Source: Wuchereria bancrofti
Taxonomy: Eukaryota > Nematoda > Chromadorea > Rhabditida > Onchocercidae
DNA length: 64,000 bases
Reading direction: 5' to 3'
Assembly: GCA_005281725.1 (NCBI GenBank)
Contig: SSBO01000007.1
Coordinates: 3,540,402-3,604,401 of the forward strand
Part shown: one piece after another, positions 35,533 to 48,459 of the stretch
Layout: the number at the start of each line of letters is the position of its first letter
Position numbering within the stretch: position 1 is the first letter of the stretch
Made by a program: the position numbers and the translations under genes
The notes under the pieces: generated by a model
The model's database searches: none
Told to the model about the DNA's origin: nothing
The model's input: only the letters and a program-made list of their open reading frames with translations

Positions 35533-36893
35533 ATGAGGAAGAAGCAGGCGAGACCCGCGAAGCGACTTGCCGGTGGAGTGTTTCCGGAAGATGTCTCAGC
35601 AAGGGAATCCCAAGAGGGACTTTCTCCGGTATGGCACTGGCACTCTCCGTCATCATCCTCTCCTCCTCATAACAGAGCCACCTCAACAATGGAAGAACCG
35701 GACTACTTACCTGGAAATCCTTTTTATACTTCTGCCATGCAAGGTGCAGTAGTTCACGGTGATGCTCCTCCTTTGAAAGTCCCAAAGTATGAGCTGGATG
35801 ACTTTCAGAGATACTGTCATGTCGGGGAGTGCACGCAATTTTCCAAATCGCAGTTTGCTCATTGTGAATTCCTCAATGAACTCAACTCCGGCATTTCTGC
35901 AAGCTGTCCACTTCCCATCACTTCAGATGTCAGTAATTACCACAAGTCCTTCCTTTCTGTGTTCACCGGGAGTAGAAATTCTGTTGATAATCCCTCTGCA
36001 AGTGTTTCCGGAGTCACCGGATACAACTCGTCACTGGATTCGGAATCTCCGCTGAAACGTTTGGAACGGTGTGTACGTGCAAACAGTGAGGCAGGATGTT
36101 CAACTTTTGAGATTTACAGAGGCAGTAAACTCTCCATGTCAACGGGATATACCTTGACACATTCGCGCAGCAATACTAATTCCATGAAATTGCCCTTTGG
36201 ATACGGTAAATTTACTTTTAAATATTGTATTATAACTCTGAACTTTGCGTTCAGGCACTATGGAGGAGGCGAATCCAAAACCATTCCCAGAATAGAAATC
36301 ACTTACTTTGCTGAACAAATTTAAACATTATTTATAATATTTCAGCATACTTATTCTGTATTTCAAATTTACATTTAAAAAGGAAGCGTTTCAGAATATC
36401 TAAAGACTGGTTGAAATTGCTTCATCAGAGTTTTTTTTGCGTTTCTTTTCTTAGATATGACTGACAGATGTTCTTAACAACGCGATATGACTAATAATTT
36501 GCTGACAATTTTTTAAATAATTAAGATGAGTAAGTGAATTGTAAAACTGTTTTGAAAGCGAAATGCAGTAAGTGGTTTAAACAAGCAGGCTGTATTTTGT
36601 AGTAGATGCTACATAGATTCTGAAAGCTGATGTGATAAATTACTTCAGATTCAACGAAGACATCAGCAGCAGATGCTCTAGGTGAATTGTCGCAAATGGT
36701 ACATCGAATTGGTGCGACAAAATTACCGATGCCAGCCACACCTAATAAGTGTGTTCCTAACAGCATCACCAGTAATATTTTCACATGTCTGAGATGTGCT
36801 CAACGATTTGATACGCTTGATGAGTTAGTGCTACATATCAGTACAACAAAACATTTCACGTGCGGAACAACCAAAAATCATAATGCTATGTGA
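35533..36893 (+). CDS. Teashirt-like C2H2 zinc-finger protein
   Basis: Probable transcription factor. Exon 1 (35533-36205) encodes a Ser/Pro-rich protein. Translation could instead start at 35689 (MEEPDYLPGN). The donor G|GTAAAT is followed by a TTACTTCAG acceptor at 36649, and the frame is kept (phase 1). Exon 2 has one zinc finger, FTCLRCAQRFDTLDELVLHI with spacing C-x2-C-x12-H-x5-H. The CxxC...[FY]DTLxELxxH pattern matches teashirt/TSHZ fingers (vertebrate YDTLVELTVHM). The frame reaches a stop at 36891, but that stop overlaps a strong donor (AT|GTGAGT), so the protein probably continues into later exons that I could not identify. Teashirt proteins normally have three or more such fingers, so this model is likely incomplete. 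Confidence 0.65.
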
Positions 36894-39800
36894 GTTTTTT
36901 GATAGTTTCACCTAAATTTTTTGTCAGTCTTTTCCTAGTTCACTGCGGTCCTAGGATGTAGGGTAATTTTAAATGGATAAATGCTTAACTTAGAGGTGGA
37001 AAATAAAATGTTGCGATATTATATTGTGATTCTGTTTACTTCATATGGTATGCCGTTGTGAGCGGAAAATCCAAATTTTTTATTTCTATTTGAAATTTGT
37101 AGTTTCATAAACTTCATATTATGGTTAGTACAAATTGTTAGAAATTTGAATAGATTTTAATCAAACTTGTAGGTAAAGTAAAGAGGAATGAATGATAAAT
37201 TTGTTTCGTTAATAACATCATCCGTGTTATCTAATAGAAACATCAGAACTTTTTGATGATGAATACTCTCAGAGCTTCTTGAAGTGGACTTCATTATCAG
37301 TCAACAAACTGTCTCATTCAGTTTGGTTGAGTATTAAGCTACTAGATTCTGAATTAAAGTGCATACCTCTTATTCATAAATCCGAAAATCATATATCAGG
37401 GAATGAACAACTGAAAGCCTGTTTTTCAGAGCACCATGGGAAAGGGATCGAGCGACAACAAATTTCGGGAAGCAACTGGCTTCATCGAATTTTATAGCAT
37501 CGTTATTTTATGAACAGAAATGTGTTGAAGTGGGTTTTGCTTTGAATAATTTCGTGATTCTCACGTTTTTCGAACAAATACCAACGAGTTGTAGCTGGAT
37601 TGATTGCAAACACATAAAAAACAAAAGAAAGGATAAGAAATGTGAGCATGATATAGAATTTTACTGTTTTTTTACTTGTTTCGAAAAGTTCGTTCAATTT
37701 TTGAATTGCAAATTTGCAGGTACCACGGAATCTATCACAAAAAAACATCAACAGTAATTTTTGAACGGGTTTCTTTAATGTTGAATAGTTTGTTATATTA
37801 TGTTTATTGCGAAATTAAAAAATTCTCAAAAATTATTGGGCCGAACTAGAATTGTATTGTTGATGAAAAGTTGTGTTAATGATTTACAAACGCGTTAGAA
37901 ATGTTTTGATTAATGAAGACAGATGTGAAGCAAATCGATTTGCTTTTGTGACTTTTAATTTAATCTCCTCTGAAAAATAGTAAAGTGGAGTTTGGTTTTC
38001 TTGTCAATATAAGAGTCCTGTTTAAGCTAAGGGTAATCTGTAGAATGGAAGATTTTTATATTGCTAATAATTATTTAATTATTTACTTTATCATACTATG
38101 AATAAATACTTGTTGAGATTTAAATATTCCCAATTTATTCCGATGCCTGTGATCCTAAGGTTTGCATGGACCTGTTCTTCGATACTTGCGGATTTCCAAA
38201 GCAAATGAACAAGCTGTAATGCTTGCTTTCTTTTCGGTCTGTCTCCCATTTTTTGGCATTCTCTTCCAATTCTTTGTGCTTCTAGTACGGATTTATGTGG
38301 TTTTTAAATTAAGAGAAGTTTCGAAGCCATGATACAGAAGGAGGGTCAGTTATCCTGAGATAAGTATATTGAAATGCCTGTAAATAAAACAGTCATAGTT
38401 TGTACTGTTTTTTATTCTTGGCAACCTCCAGTGGGATGTGTGTATCACTGCCTCATTACTGGAAAGATATGCAAATTTGTGAGCGTAGGCCGTGAAGCAT
38501 GTGAGTGCGTTGTGTGGTTATTGATTTTTCTAAGCTGTTTTGATTTACGGATTTCTTAATTTCTGCACGGTTCGATGTTTAGCCAAAGACTGGTTATATT
38601 TGATAGACTATTTTTCCATTGTTAATGTTTCCGTGTCAGATAGTTATGTCGTATGAAGATCGTATACAGAAATGCTAAGAGCATTTAAAGCATTGTCGGA
38701 GAATAAAACAGTATAGCTGTTGTAAAAAGGAAAAACAAAGTTATTGTTGGTTGTCATATCATTTCTTATGAAATGTTATAGATAATGCTTGAAACAGTTG
38801 CAGAAAAAGTCTGTGAATGTTTAATCACCAGGATCATCGTTCGTTACATTTTAGATGTTATTAGAAAAGACTTCATGGTGTTGGTTAGGACTTGCCCACA
38901 CTGCACTGCTTTTGCAGTTCCGGCTATTTTTTACCTTTTTTCGTAGCCCTCTGATTACGTTGTTTCCTGAACATGTATCTTGGTTTATACATGATACATA
39001 TCAGTCTCATACCTGGCACCGCATGATGTCTTATCTTATTTAATGAACAAGCTGATCATATCGCAGTCCATCAGACACTTCTTACAATTATAGAAAACTA
39101 AATGTCAGAACTGGCTAGAAACTCTCCGGGCAATACATTTAAACGATATTCTTTTAGACCCTTTTCCTCAAATTAGTGCCTTTGTTAACTTTTATTTCAG
39201 TGCTGTAGTGTGCTGTAAAGTGTGAGGCGTAGACTATGCTAATGTAACTTTAAATAATTCTTTCTCGACTCATTTTCCTTGCAGCTTCGTTCATAAAAAA
39301 GGAAACCGTTGAAGATTTTCATATCCTTTGATGCTACTGCTTATAAACCGTTAGTGATTTAACTTGCTGAGTATTGATTTCCGTTTCTCCTTCTCATGTG
39401 TTGGACACTTCCTGGAAAGGTCGTGAAGGGCTCTGATGACAAATGGTTTTTAATGATGACAAAAACCGCTGTTGCAGTTGCTTTTGATCTTGCTGCTATA
39501 TGATTTGTTTGCTAACAGAAACACTCCATTTCCATCTCTCAAGAGCGAACGCGAACAGTGTGGCACATGGTGTTTACTTTTCCAAACAATGATCATTCAT
39601 TCATTCACGAATTTAATTTGGGAATCCTTAAACAGTCTGGCAACTAAGATAGCTTACCAGTCTCTTTTCTTCTGGAGAAGGTTCAAGTGTCAATTCTCCA
39701 ATCACATTAAATTCCACCTACTGATCATCTCTGATGCAATATATAGAGTAACCTATTGCTTGAATTTTCACCTAACCTTGTGAATGTATATATATGCATT

Positions 39801-41855
39801 ATTTTCATGGCCATGTATTTAAGTCGCGCTTTCTGGTAGTAGTTCAGAAGTGATACAAAGATATTTCGAGAGGCTTCAGTGAACAGTAAAAGTGAAAACA
39901 CTAAATTTGGCGAAAAAAGTAGTCAATAGAAAGGGAATATAGTGTTATTCATTATTAAAAAAAAATGTGGGAAACTAAAGATGATTAAAAGTGCAGAATA
40001 TTTTTAGAAAATATATTTAGAACTTATTTGCTTTCTATTTCTTTAGTTGGAAGGTATTAGCAATTTACTATTTTCCTAAACGACAGCATTCACCTGATTT
40101 TTTAAATAAAAAGTTTAGTATCATAAACTAGTAAATTATTTTTTTAAGTGTAGTCCGGATGCAACCCATTACACTTAACGTTAGGACCATTAAGCAGCCC
40201 CTAGTCAAGCTTTCTTTTACCACATCGAGTATTCCTTAAAGTAAGATATGGGATTGCAGAAAAGCTACTCTCTTCGAATTCGTGTACACGTTTACGTGTG
40301 CATGCATTCCGGGTCATATAGTGCGTAAACATGCATTCACCCTGATGAAGTGCTCCTTCTTGCCTCTTTGCTTGTTATAAAACGGAAAGAGAAGAGACAG
40401 AAATGGACAATTCTATGTGTCCATTTCTACATGTGATAATAAAAATCACTGCACAATAATACTAGGAAGGTGTTCTTTGTTAACAACTGTATTTAAAATT
40501 TTTTTTTGTGATGGCTTGGTTCCATTAGTGAGCTGGGAAATTGGAAATACTATTATTTCCTTTTCTCTATAATTATCATAGCAATATATTTACTGTTATC
40601 AATATTACTGTTGTTCATTGGTGTCCAATCAACGGGAAGTTTTTCTTCTCTCTCATCCCCGAGTGGGTTCTCACTATATTTACAACTCATTTGCGCACTT
40701 TGACTTCTAATGTTCCAAACAATTTCCATTCGAAAATTATCTACTGAATGTTATATCTGCTATGTAATTTGATACAATTTAGTTTAGTTCATTTATATTC
40801 TCTTTTATCCTTTTCCATTGGATTTTGAGCTTATTCTTCTTTCTTGCTATAAACCTTAATATTATAAGCCTATTAATTTAAGTGGTTATCGTTGGTTAGC
40901 ATATTCAAAATTAAATTTAGAGATTTCAAAATGTAATTCCCACTGCTTCTTATAAGAGTTTTTCTGAATCTTAATTAAGTTCAAACGAGGTATTTCAGGA
41001 AAATTATGCGCAGCGAATTATTATTCTATTTTTCTAATCCTCTTCTGATCCTTAACATGTCACAGGAATTTGAAGGCGAACATTGGTGTCTTTAATTACG
41101 CTTAAATTTAATTTATTTTGATATTAGCTGACTCTTATAAACTGTTAATGCATAAAAATAGCTGAAATTTCATGAAGTATTTGCATTTAGTTGGTGTTTC
41201 TGTCCATTTAAACAAAAATTCCAGCATTTCAATTTCTTTATGAGAAGAGTGAGTCGTCCAAACATATTTAAGTTAGTAAATTGACATCAGTATGCGATGA
41301 ATCTGAATTGAATAAAATGAATTTGTGAAATGAAGGGTGTAGCAGTAACTCGTGACCATTATTGATTAACCGAATAAAAGAGTAATGCAGACAATTATTC
41401 ATATTCCATTTATCTCTCAAAGCAACGATGAATGGGAAGTTGTTATAATAAGTGGTGAAGTGGACGAATTTGTTTTTCATTGGATTGGCATAGACTGGGT
41501 CTTCAGCAAACTAGGCCAATCTCATTACTCTCCAAGTCCATAAAATTCTGCACTAATTAAACAGCTAAAGTAATGATAATGGTGATGACAACGTCTGCCA
41601 TCAATCGATAATTGTCTCTACTTGAATTATCAATGCTTTGGATTTCATTCTTTTTAAGTTTAAACATTTGTAGATTTCCAAGGATTCGTCAGAGAATTGA
41701 AATTTGCTGCCTTTCAAGATAAAAATCTTAATCAGAAATATGAGTTTATTGGTTACTCTGAATTTCAGAATTTTTTGCTATGCTTTGTCTTAATTTAAAT
41801 TTCTGGAAGTGATTACTTCTGCGCAACACCACAGCCTTCGCTTTCTCCTGTTCCT
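36894..41855. other. Intergenic or intronic region after the zinc-finger exon
   Basis: About 5 kb without a supportable gene. It may contain 3' exons of the teashirt-like gene. One phase-compatible candidate starts at 37721 after a TTTGCAG acceptor and stays open about 48 codons, but it has no zinc-finger signature. A small inverted repeat (GAAATGGAC / GTCCATTTC) lies at about 40400-40427. Open frames at 37279, 38374, 38855, 39472 and 40541 look random. Confidence 0.45.
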
Positions 41856-44800
41856 TTGCTGATGTATTTATTTTGGAAATTTAATCGTCCAATTCTGTTT
41901 TGTTATTGCTCCATTATTCTATCACTGTCCTGTGTCATGACAATTCTAATAAGGAGTGATATTATTAATAGTGGTCCTAATAATGGAAGCAATTGTAGAC
42001 AGTTTACACAAAATAATCGACATGTGTATGAATGCATTAACGTCAAGTTTCAGAATATTTTACCAGTTCCTCCTGGAACGATGGTTCTCAGAATTTTAAA
42101 TTCTATTATAAAGCAGTTATCTTTACTAAATAATACTGAAATTGTGACGATGATGATGAATTTTTGTAATTTATCGGATATTTCGCCAGGAGCTTTCATT
42201 TTTGCAACAAATTTACGGAAACTTGATTTGTCACATAATCTGCTTAGAACTCTTGAGTTCAAGAGTGATTCTCCCTTTTTCATCCAAAATTTGATTATCT
42301 CCTACAATGACTTTATGACTATTCCATTACTGTATTCCCTACAACAATTGAGGCATCTCGATATTTCACACAATAAAATTCGCTACCTCGATGGATATGA
42401 TTTATTATTACCCAAGTTAGAAGTGGTCGACTTGTCTCATAATCAGCTGCATGTCGTAAAACCCACGAATTTCGGCAATATGATACGGATCATAGAATTA
42501 GATGGATGTCCATGGCGATGCGATTGTCATCTGCGAGATTTTATAGCTTTTCAACGAAAAACCCTAAACGCCAAATCATCACATTGTTATGAACCAGCAC
42601 AAATTCATGGTATCAGCTGGGACGATCTTAGTTTAGAGGTAAGCAAAGTTTTTCACTCAAAATTAAATTGGCTGTGTCTATCCGTAAATTTCTTCGAGCA
42701 GCCTCTGAGCTAGTGAACACTTCAAAAAATACTTAACATTGATCAGTCCGGAAAGCTCCTCAGTGATCATTTAAAAAATACAGCCTCTTTCTCACTACAC
42801 AATATCTCACTTAGAATCTAAAATTTTTTTAGCATTTCGAAACAATTTTTCAATCTTCAAGTTTTAAGAGACCAGATTTTACAACTCATTTGTATAGTTA
42901 AGACAGGTTATTAACCATACCAATAATTGAATAATGTTGGCTTTCGCTTGCTTGTACATTTATTTGATATGTACATAAGCGAAGAATTCTGAAAAGTCAT
43001 AAAATAGTCATTTATGCGTTCTCATTACTTGAGTGGGACATTTTGTAGTTGTGTTCAGGAAGGAATATTTTACCTGATTGTCTCTATCCTGTCTTCTGGA
43101 ACATTACTTCTAATTACTCTGAGAATTGATAGCCGTTTACAAGTTATCTGTCTTTCGTCGAAAAGTATATGGTCAGAGAAATCGACTGATGTAGAAATTA
43201 AATGAAGCGCTATAAAGACCAATAATATTTTTGAAAAATTCATGCTGCTATTATCGTAAAAGAGAGATAGGACATGAAGCATCAAAGTATTTTTGATGTG
43301 ATGTGCAGAATTGTAATCTGAAATAATTAAATATTTATGTAGTTGATTGTGTGGTTATGTAACATTCATAGCCGAAATTTGTTTACTCCATATAGGTTGA
43401 CTGTTATATATTATAACTTCATCGTCTTCTACATGTCAAGTATGAGCATGAAAGCAGTATTTATCTGTGAACATATTAATGAACAATAAATGCCATTATT
43501 TGATTTGAATCTTTACATTAATAAATGAAGTTAAATCTCAGTTTTACAAATTATTTCTAAATCATTAAATATTCACGCCATTTTTTCTTTTATTTTGCAG
43601 CTCCGCAAAGAGTCTAATTATGAAATGAATTTGAGTATAAAGTGCATTAATATTCTGAACATTCCTTATTCCTTTTCACAAATTTTGGGAATAACTTCGT
43701 GAGATGAAAAATTTCAAAAAAATTTTGCTACTGAAACAGCAACAAATTCAAAATAAAAAAAAGCAGGATTCGACTTAATAGGACCTAAATATGGCGCAAA
43801 CGTATTAACTGTGTTATAATCTACAGATTCATTTTAAACAAAGCTGTTTTTAGTAACAATCTCGTCATCACTTTGCTCTACCTCAAGTGAAATTGAAAAA
43901 AGCTAATCATTCATGAATAAGAGTATATATTAATGGACAACTTCCTTCATATGCTTTATTTATTAGGAAAATCTCACTTCTTTCTGTTTCAAGTTGTTTG
44001 AATCAACTTTAAAACTTACATTCGCCTCTTTGAATGGAGATAAGAACAGTTAAGATCAAAGTGATAGTATAAATTTTCCATACAAATGTTAGGAAATGGC
44101 GGGTTTTTCAGTGCGCCATACAAAAAGCAGATTGACGTAATTCAATATAACACCTCTCTGCGGTGGCGCTAATGGACATTGCACATATAATTTCCTATGA
44201 CAATAACTTTATTCGCAAAAATTTTCTTTGCCTAATTAGACTGTCTGTATTTGGGCAATTTATCTCTCTGCTTTTTAAAGACTGCAGTCTTACTGCAGCG
44301 ATTTAATATGTTAATACAATAACATATAAGTACGACTAATTGTTCGTTTCGATGCGACTGGAAAATGTTCGGAACACAAATTGTTTGAAATTCTTAATGT
44401 ACGCTCATTTTTTGTATTCCATAGAAGAATTATGCAGAAGTGTTGTGCAATTTTTCAAATTAAAATGGATTTTAACGTTTATAAAAGTCTGATCGGAACT
44501 TAATAAATAGTTTCAGGATTTCGCATGTGGACCAGTAATTGAAGCACCGCTTCAGGAGAAATTACAGGTAAAGGAAGGTGAAGCAATATCATTCCTATGC
44601 ATTGTTTGGGGTAACCCTAAGCCTGTGGTACAGTGGTATAAAAATGGATTTGACCTTCGACTTCTCTATTCTGACGATGATCGAATTGCGGTGGAAGATA
44701 CCGCATCCAGCAATGAAACGTATCATTTGATGCGTATTCGACAAACACTGCCCGAAGATGAGGCTACCTATTGGTGCAGGGCTACCACAGGTTTCCTCGT

Positions 44801-45332
44801 TAGTACAAAGAGTTTTGATTTACGAATTAGTTCCACGAGACGGTTGAACACAAATGAAAAAGGTGATCAACTGCTTCCACTTAATACTGCTGTTAACATT
44901 TTCACGGAATTTCGGGAAGAAAATGGAGGATGGAAAGAGGCAGTACTGCAAAGTTGGTCCATATGGCAGCTGATGCTGTTTGTTGTTGTATTATTTGCTG
45001 TAGTATTATTCTTTGTGGCTTGCACTCTTATGTTTATTAGTTGGTATCAGATTCAGAATCATCATGAAACTTCTAGCAATCAGTCAAAGGAAGTGGAAGT
45101 GTTTAAGACAGCAAAAACGATAGCGCATTCAACTTTGGCAGTGACATCAATGCAAAATGAATTCAGTGAACTATCGCAAATTCAGAAATTGAAATCGTTA
45201 CTGCTCCAAAAGGAAGAAGCATTATTGGGAATTAATTCTTCAGGGAGTGCTAATAAATTGATTCGAAAGGCGCCTCTGGCACAGTGTGATCGTGATACTT
45301 CTATATTGCCACTTGTACAAACTTCTTTATAA
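41856..45332 (+). CDS. LRR-Ig single-pass transmembrane protein (IGLR/kekkon/LRIG-like)
   Basis: Two exons, 41856-42638 and 44517-45332, join in phase 0 across a 1,878-nt intron, giving 532 residues. Order: hydrophobic N-terminal signal segment (about residues 10-30), short Cys-containing LRR cap, about four or five leucine-rich repeats ([33 protein letters not shown]), and an LRR C-terminal cap whose four cysteines (CPWRCDC, SHCYEP, DFACGP) span the splice junction, which confirms the join. Then one Ig domain (Cys at about 289 and 348, with WYKNG and ATYWCRA), a transmembrane helix at about 410-437 ([20 protein letters not shown]), and a roughly 95-residue cytoplasmic tail. Family members act as cell-surface adhesion or signalling modulators in neurons and muscle. 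The exact nematode orthologue is not assigned. Confidence 0.88.
43622..43667. repeat. 46-bp dispersed repeat, copy 1
   Basis: Starts GAAATGAATTTGAGTATAAA and ends ACATTCCTT. It is identical over 46 bp to 46415-46460. It lies in the large intron of the LRR-Ig gene, just after an acceptor-like TTTTGCAG. Confidence 0.9.
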
Positions 45333-46414
45333 TTTATGCAAAAACACATTTAAGAAGTGTCTTCACTTGTAAACAATGAACAATTAATATTTCGTCCTAA
45401 CTTTTCACATGTTTATATCGAAATTGACTGTAATGATGGTACTTGCATCTGCGTTATTTATCTATCTAAGCTATGCAATAAAAAATGATGACGAAGTATC
45501 ATTCATTGTCCAAGTTAGATTTACTAGTTTGATAGCGAAGTTTGCCCATAGAAGTTAAATGATTAAGAATAGTCATTTGAAGCATTTTTTCTTAATTTTC
45601 TTTCCCTATTTTTTAAGTAAAACTTATGAAAAGTAAGTTAATAGAGCAGTTTTAGTGGATTAAAGTTCCTTTCGTTATTTGACCGCAGTCTTTGGAAGGA
45701 ATCAAATTGGTAAGATTTTGGAATCAAGCAAATAAAGTTAGCTTGCCATGATTAGTGACACTTTACTTATAATAAAGTATTTTTACTCTTTACAATGTGG
45801 GAACACAGCCATTCATTATTGATCAGTGTTTGGTAGCCATAGAGTAAAAGTAGTGACGAAGAGTAAGTAATGACCTTCCTAGTCACTGATCTAAACTATT
45901 ATTTGTATTGTTCAACATAATGATAAGCATACATTTATATTATTTTAAACCGTAACAGGTCAATATGCATTGCTTTACTCCAATGCATATGATGAATTAT
46001 TGCTTCTTCGTATATATCTAGGTTAATTTACTCCTCTTTTCTTGTCCTCACCTTGTTGATTTTTTTTGCCATATAAGCATGTTTATAAATGAATTCAGAA
46101 ACATTACTGTTTCAGTCATTTGAATATAATAATGACACATTGTTTAATGATGTTATAATCTGTTGTAGATAGTTCAAAAATGCAGAAATTCATTTTGAAC
46201 TTCATCAAGACAAGATTGTGAGTAACCTGTCAGGTGTGATGAATTTGCATGGGACAAGTTATTGCTAATTTTCACATTATTGAAGTTTACTTTGTATTGG
46301 AATCTTATATTCATTCTTGCTTTATATGTTTTTGCCATTTACTTATTATTTTTTATTCAATAAAGCAGCGAAAGCATTTGTGATTCGCTAATTATGATTC
46401 GTCATTTTGTGGCA

Positions 46415-46460
46415 GAAATGAATTTGAGTATAAAGTGCATTAATATTCTGAACATTCCTT
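46415..46460. repeat. 46-bp dispersed repeat, copy 2
   Basis: Perfect copy of 43622-43667 in direct orientation, 1.1 kb after the LRR-Ig stop codon. The flanks of the two copies share no obvious similarity, so the match stops abruptly at both ends. Confidence 0.9.
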
Positions 46461-48372
46461 TCCTTGATTTTTTTGCCGAGGAACAGACCGATCCCATCAT
46501 CTAAGAAGCAAATTCATGAATTTTATATGAGTGCACGGTAAAATATCTGGAACAATTTCGATACTACTCGGTAATTCTGATAATTCTTCTGTTCATTTCT
46601 ACAAAAGTCACAAGGTAAAATTATTGCCGTGGATCCATAATGAAATGAAACAATCCGGAAACATCTTTGTTCACCTCAGGTTTTGTTTATGTGTTAAATT
46701 ACGGTACCCACGATCACATGACTTGCTGAAATTCGTGTCATAGGATGAATGATGTTGTATGTAGTTATTGATATACCCTATTTGTCAATTTTTTTCTTTT
46801 AAATTATATCCTTGCTTGTGACGTAGATGGTATGTGTGCGTAAGCATCTATGCTAGCATCATGTTATTAAATGATATTATTTCTAGAAGCTTATTCGGTG
46901 AATGAAGGCATAAATTGTATCTCAACAAAATACTTATTTATCACATTTTAGTCTTATAATAACGAAGATAATGTTTGCTCTTACACTTCATTCAGCTTAT
47001 AATAAGCTAACTTGTATCTATATTGTGAATTAAGTATTTCACACCGTTTTTTTTCTATTCCATTGAAATCGCTTAAATACTTCGCTTCTAAATCGACCTA
47101 AAAGGATAGATATTAATAATGACTACAACTGTAGAAACAATGAAATAGTTTTAATGTCAAGTATAGGGCCGTTCTGACTCTGTACTAACATTCTAACATT
47201 AATGTTTTCTATTTAAAAGATTTGATAGAGAATACTGACCACTTCCCACCTCAGTAATTCTCCAGTTCGTAAAGTATTCTTTTTTATACTTCGGTGGGAG
47301 ACTTTGAGAAGGATTTGAAATTATATTTTCCAAAATCCTGAAGAGACTGGAACATAATGTAGCATTATTTTTTTACTAAAATATTTGAAACTTCAATTCG
47401 AAATTTGAATTTTTGTCTGTTTGTTCGAAAAATCAGCGTCTTTATCACAATTGATATAGTGTTCATTGATGGGTTTTTTATTCTTTGTCATATTACTACA
47501 GTTTATGAAAAATATGCACCAAAATTCCTTATGAATTTGGGGGTCGATAGCTCTGGTCTTGTTTATTTCATTTCGCTCTACAGTAACTTATCGATAGAGG
47601 AAGGCAAAAAGCATGTTCAAATGAGATAATGAAATCATATCAGAAACAAGTCTTTTTTTTGTTGATGTTAAGCATACATAGGCGCCATATAAAACAAGAA
47701 TAACTTCAAATCGGATATATAATTAAAACTAAAATGACAGAGGCGTTATAATCAGGCATTTCATCTTGGAAAATAAACTGACAGATGAATCGGCTGCACA
47801 CTATTACTGCTTTCTTAAGATACACCGTATCACAATATTCCTGATCTCCCCTCTTCATTATTTCAAAATCCAAACAATTTCAGAGAGCAGTGAGGTGTTT
47901 GAGAAACAATGAAAGGGTACACAAACAAATATATGATTATATCTACACTATGCTCTACATATTTTAGATACTAAATAACCACAACATACAACCATATGAA
48001 TTAAATTCTAACTCACTGAGAGTAAATACTGCTATAATAAGCGTCTCTATAACAAGAGAAAAAAGCAATCGCCATGGAAACATGCCGCAGCAATGGGCCA
48101 ATGAACTTCAACCTTTCGTGCTTTCAATCATCATACATATCACTTTGAAAGAAATTCTATGAGCACCTTGAAAATTTGAAAATTCTCACAGTGCATTCTG
48201 GAATATCTCGAATTGTGACTCCTCACGGCATATCTCAAAGATAAGGAATGCCTTATATCAACTGATGTATGTTGTCAATCACGGGACCCTGTTATTTAAT
48301 TTTTTGCTATATCACTACGACTAGCAAGACATGCTTGTTGTGAGATGTGACGCTCCATTAGATCTCAAAATT

Positions 48373-48459
48373 CCACTATTTTAAATCTTCAAAATTCTAT
48401 TCATCCTGTATACTGCCACTATTTTAGACCTCAAAATTCTGTTCATCCTGCATATTTTA
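48373..48459. repeat. Two-copy 43-bp tandem duplication
   Basis: Units 48373-48415 and 48416-48459 both start CCACTATTTTA and contain TCAAAATTCT and TTCATCCTG. They differ at several positions. A third partial copy of the TCAAAATTC part precedes them. Confidence 0.85.

Noticed and set aside
35477..35785. Minus-strand open frame antisense to the zinc-finger exon
   Set aside because: Antisense shadow of a relatively GC-rich coding exon; the plus frame has a verified splice to the zinc-finger exon.
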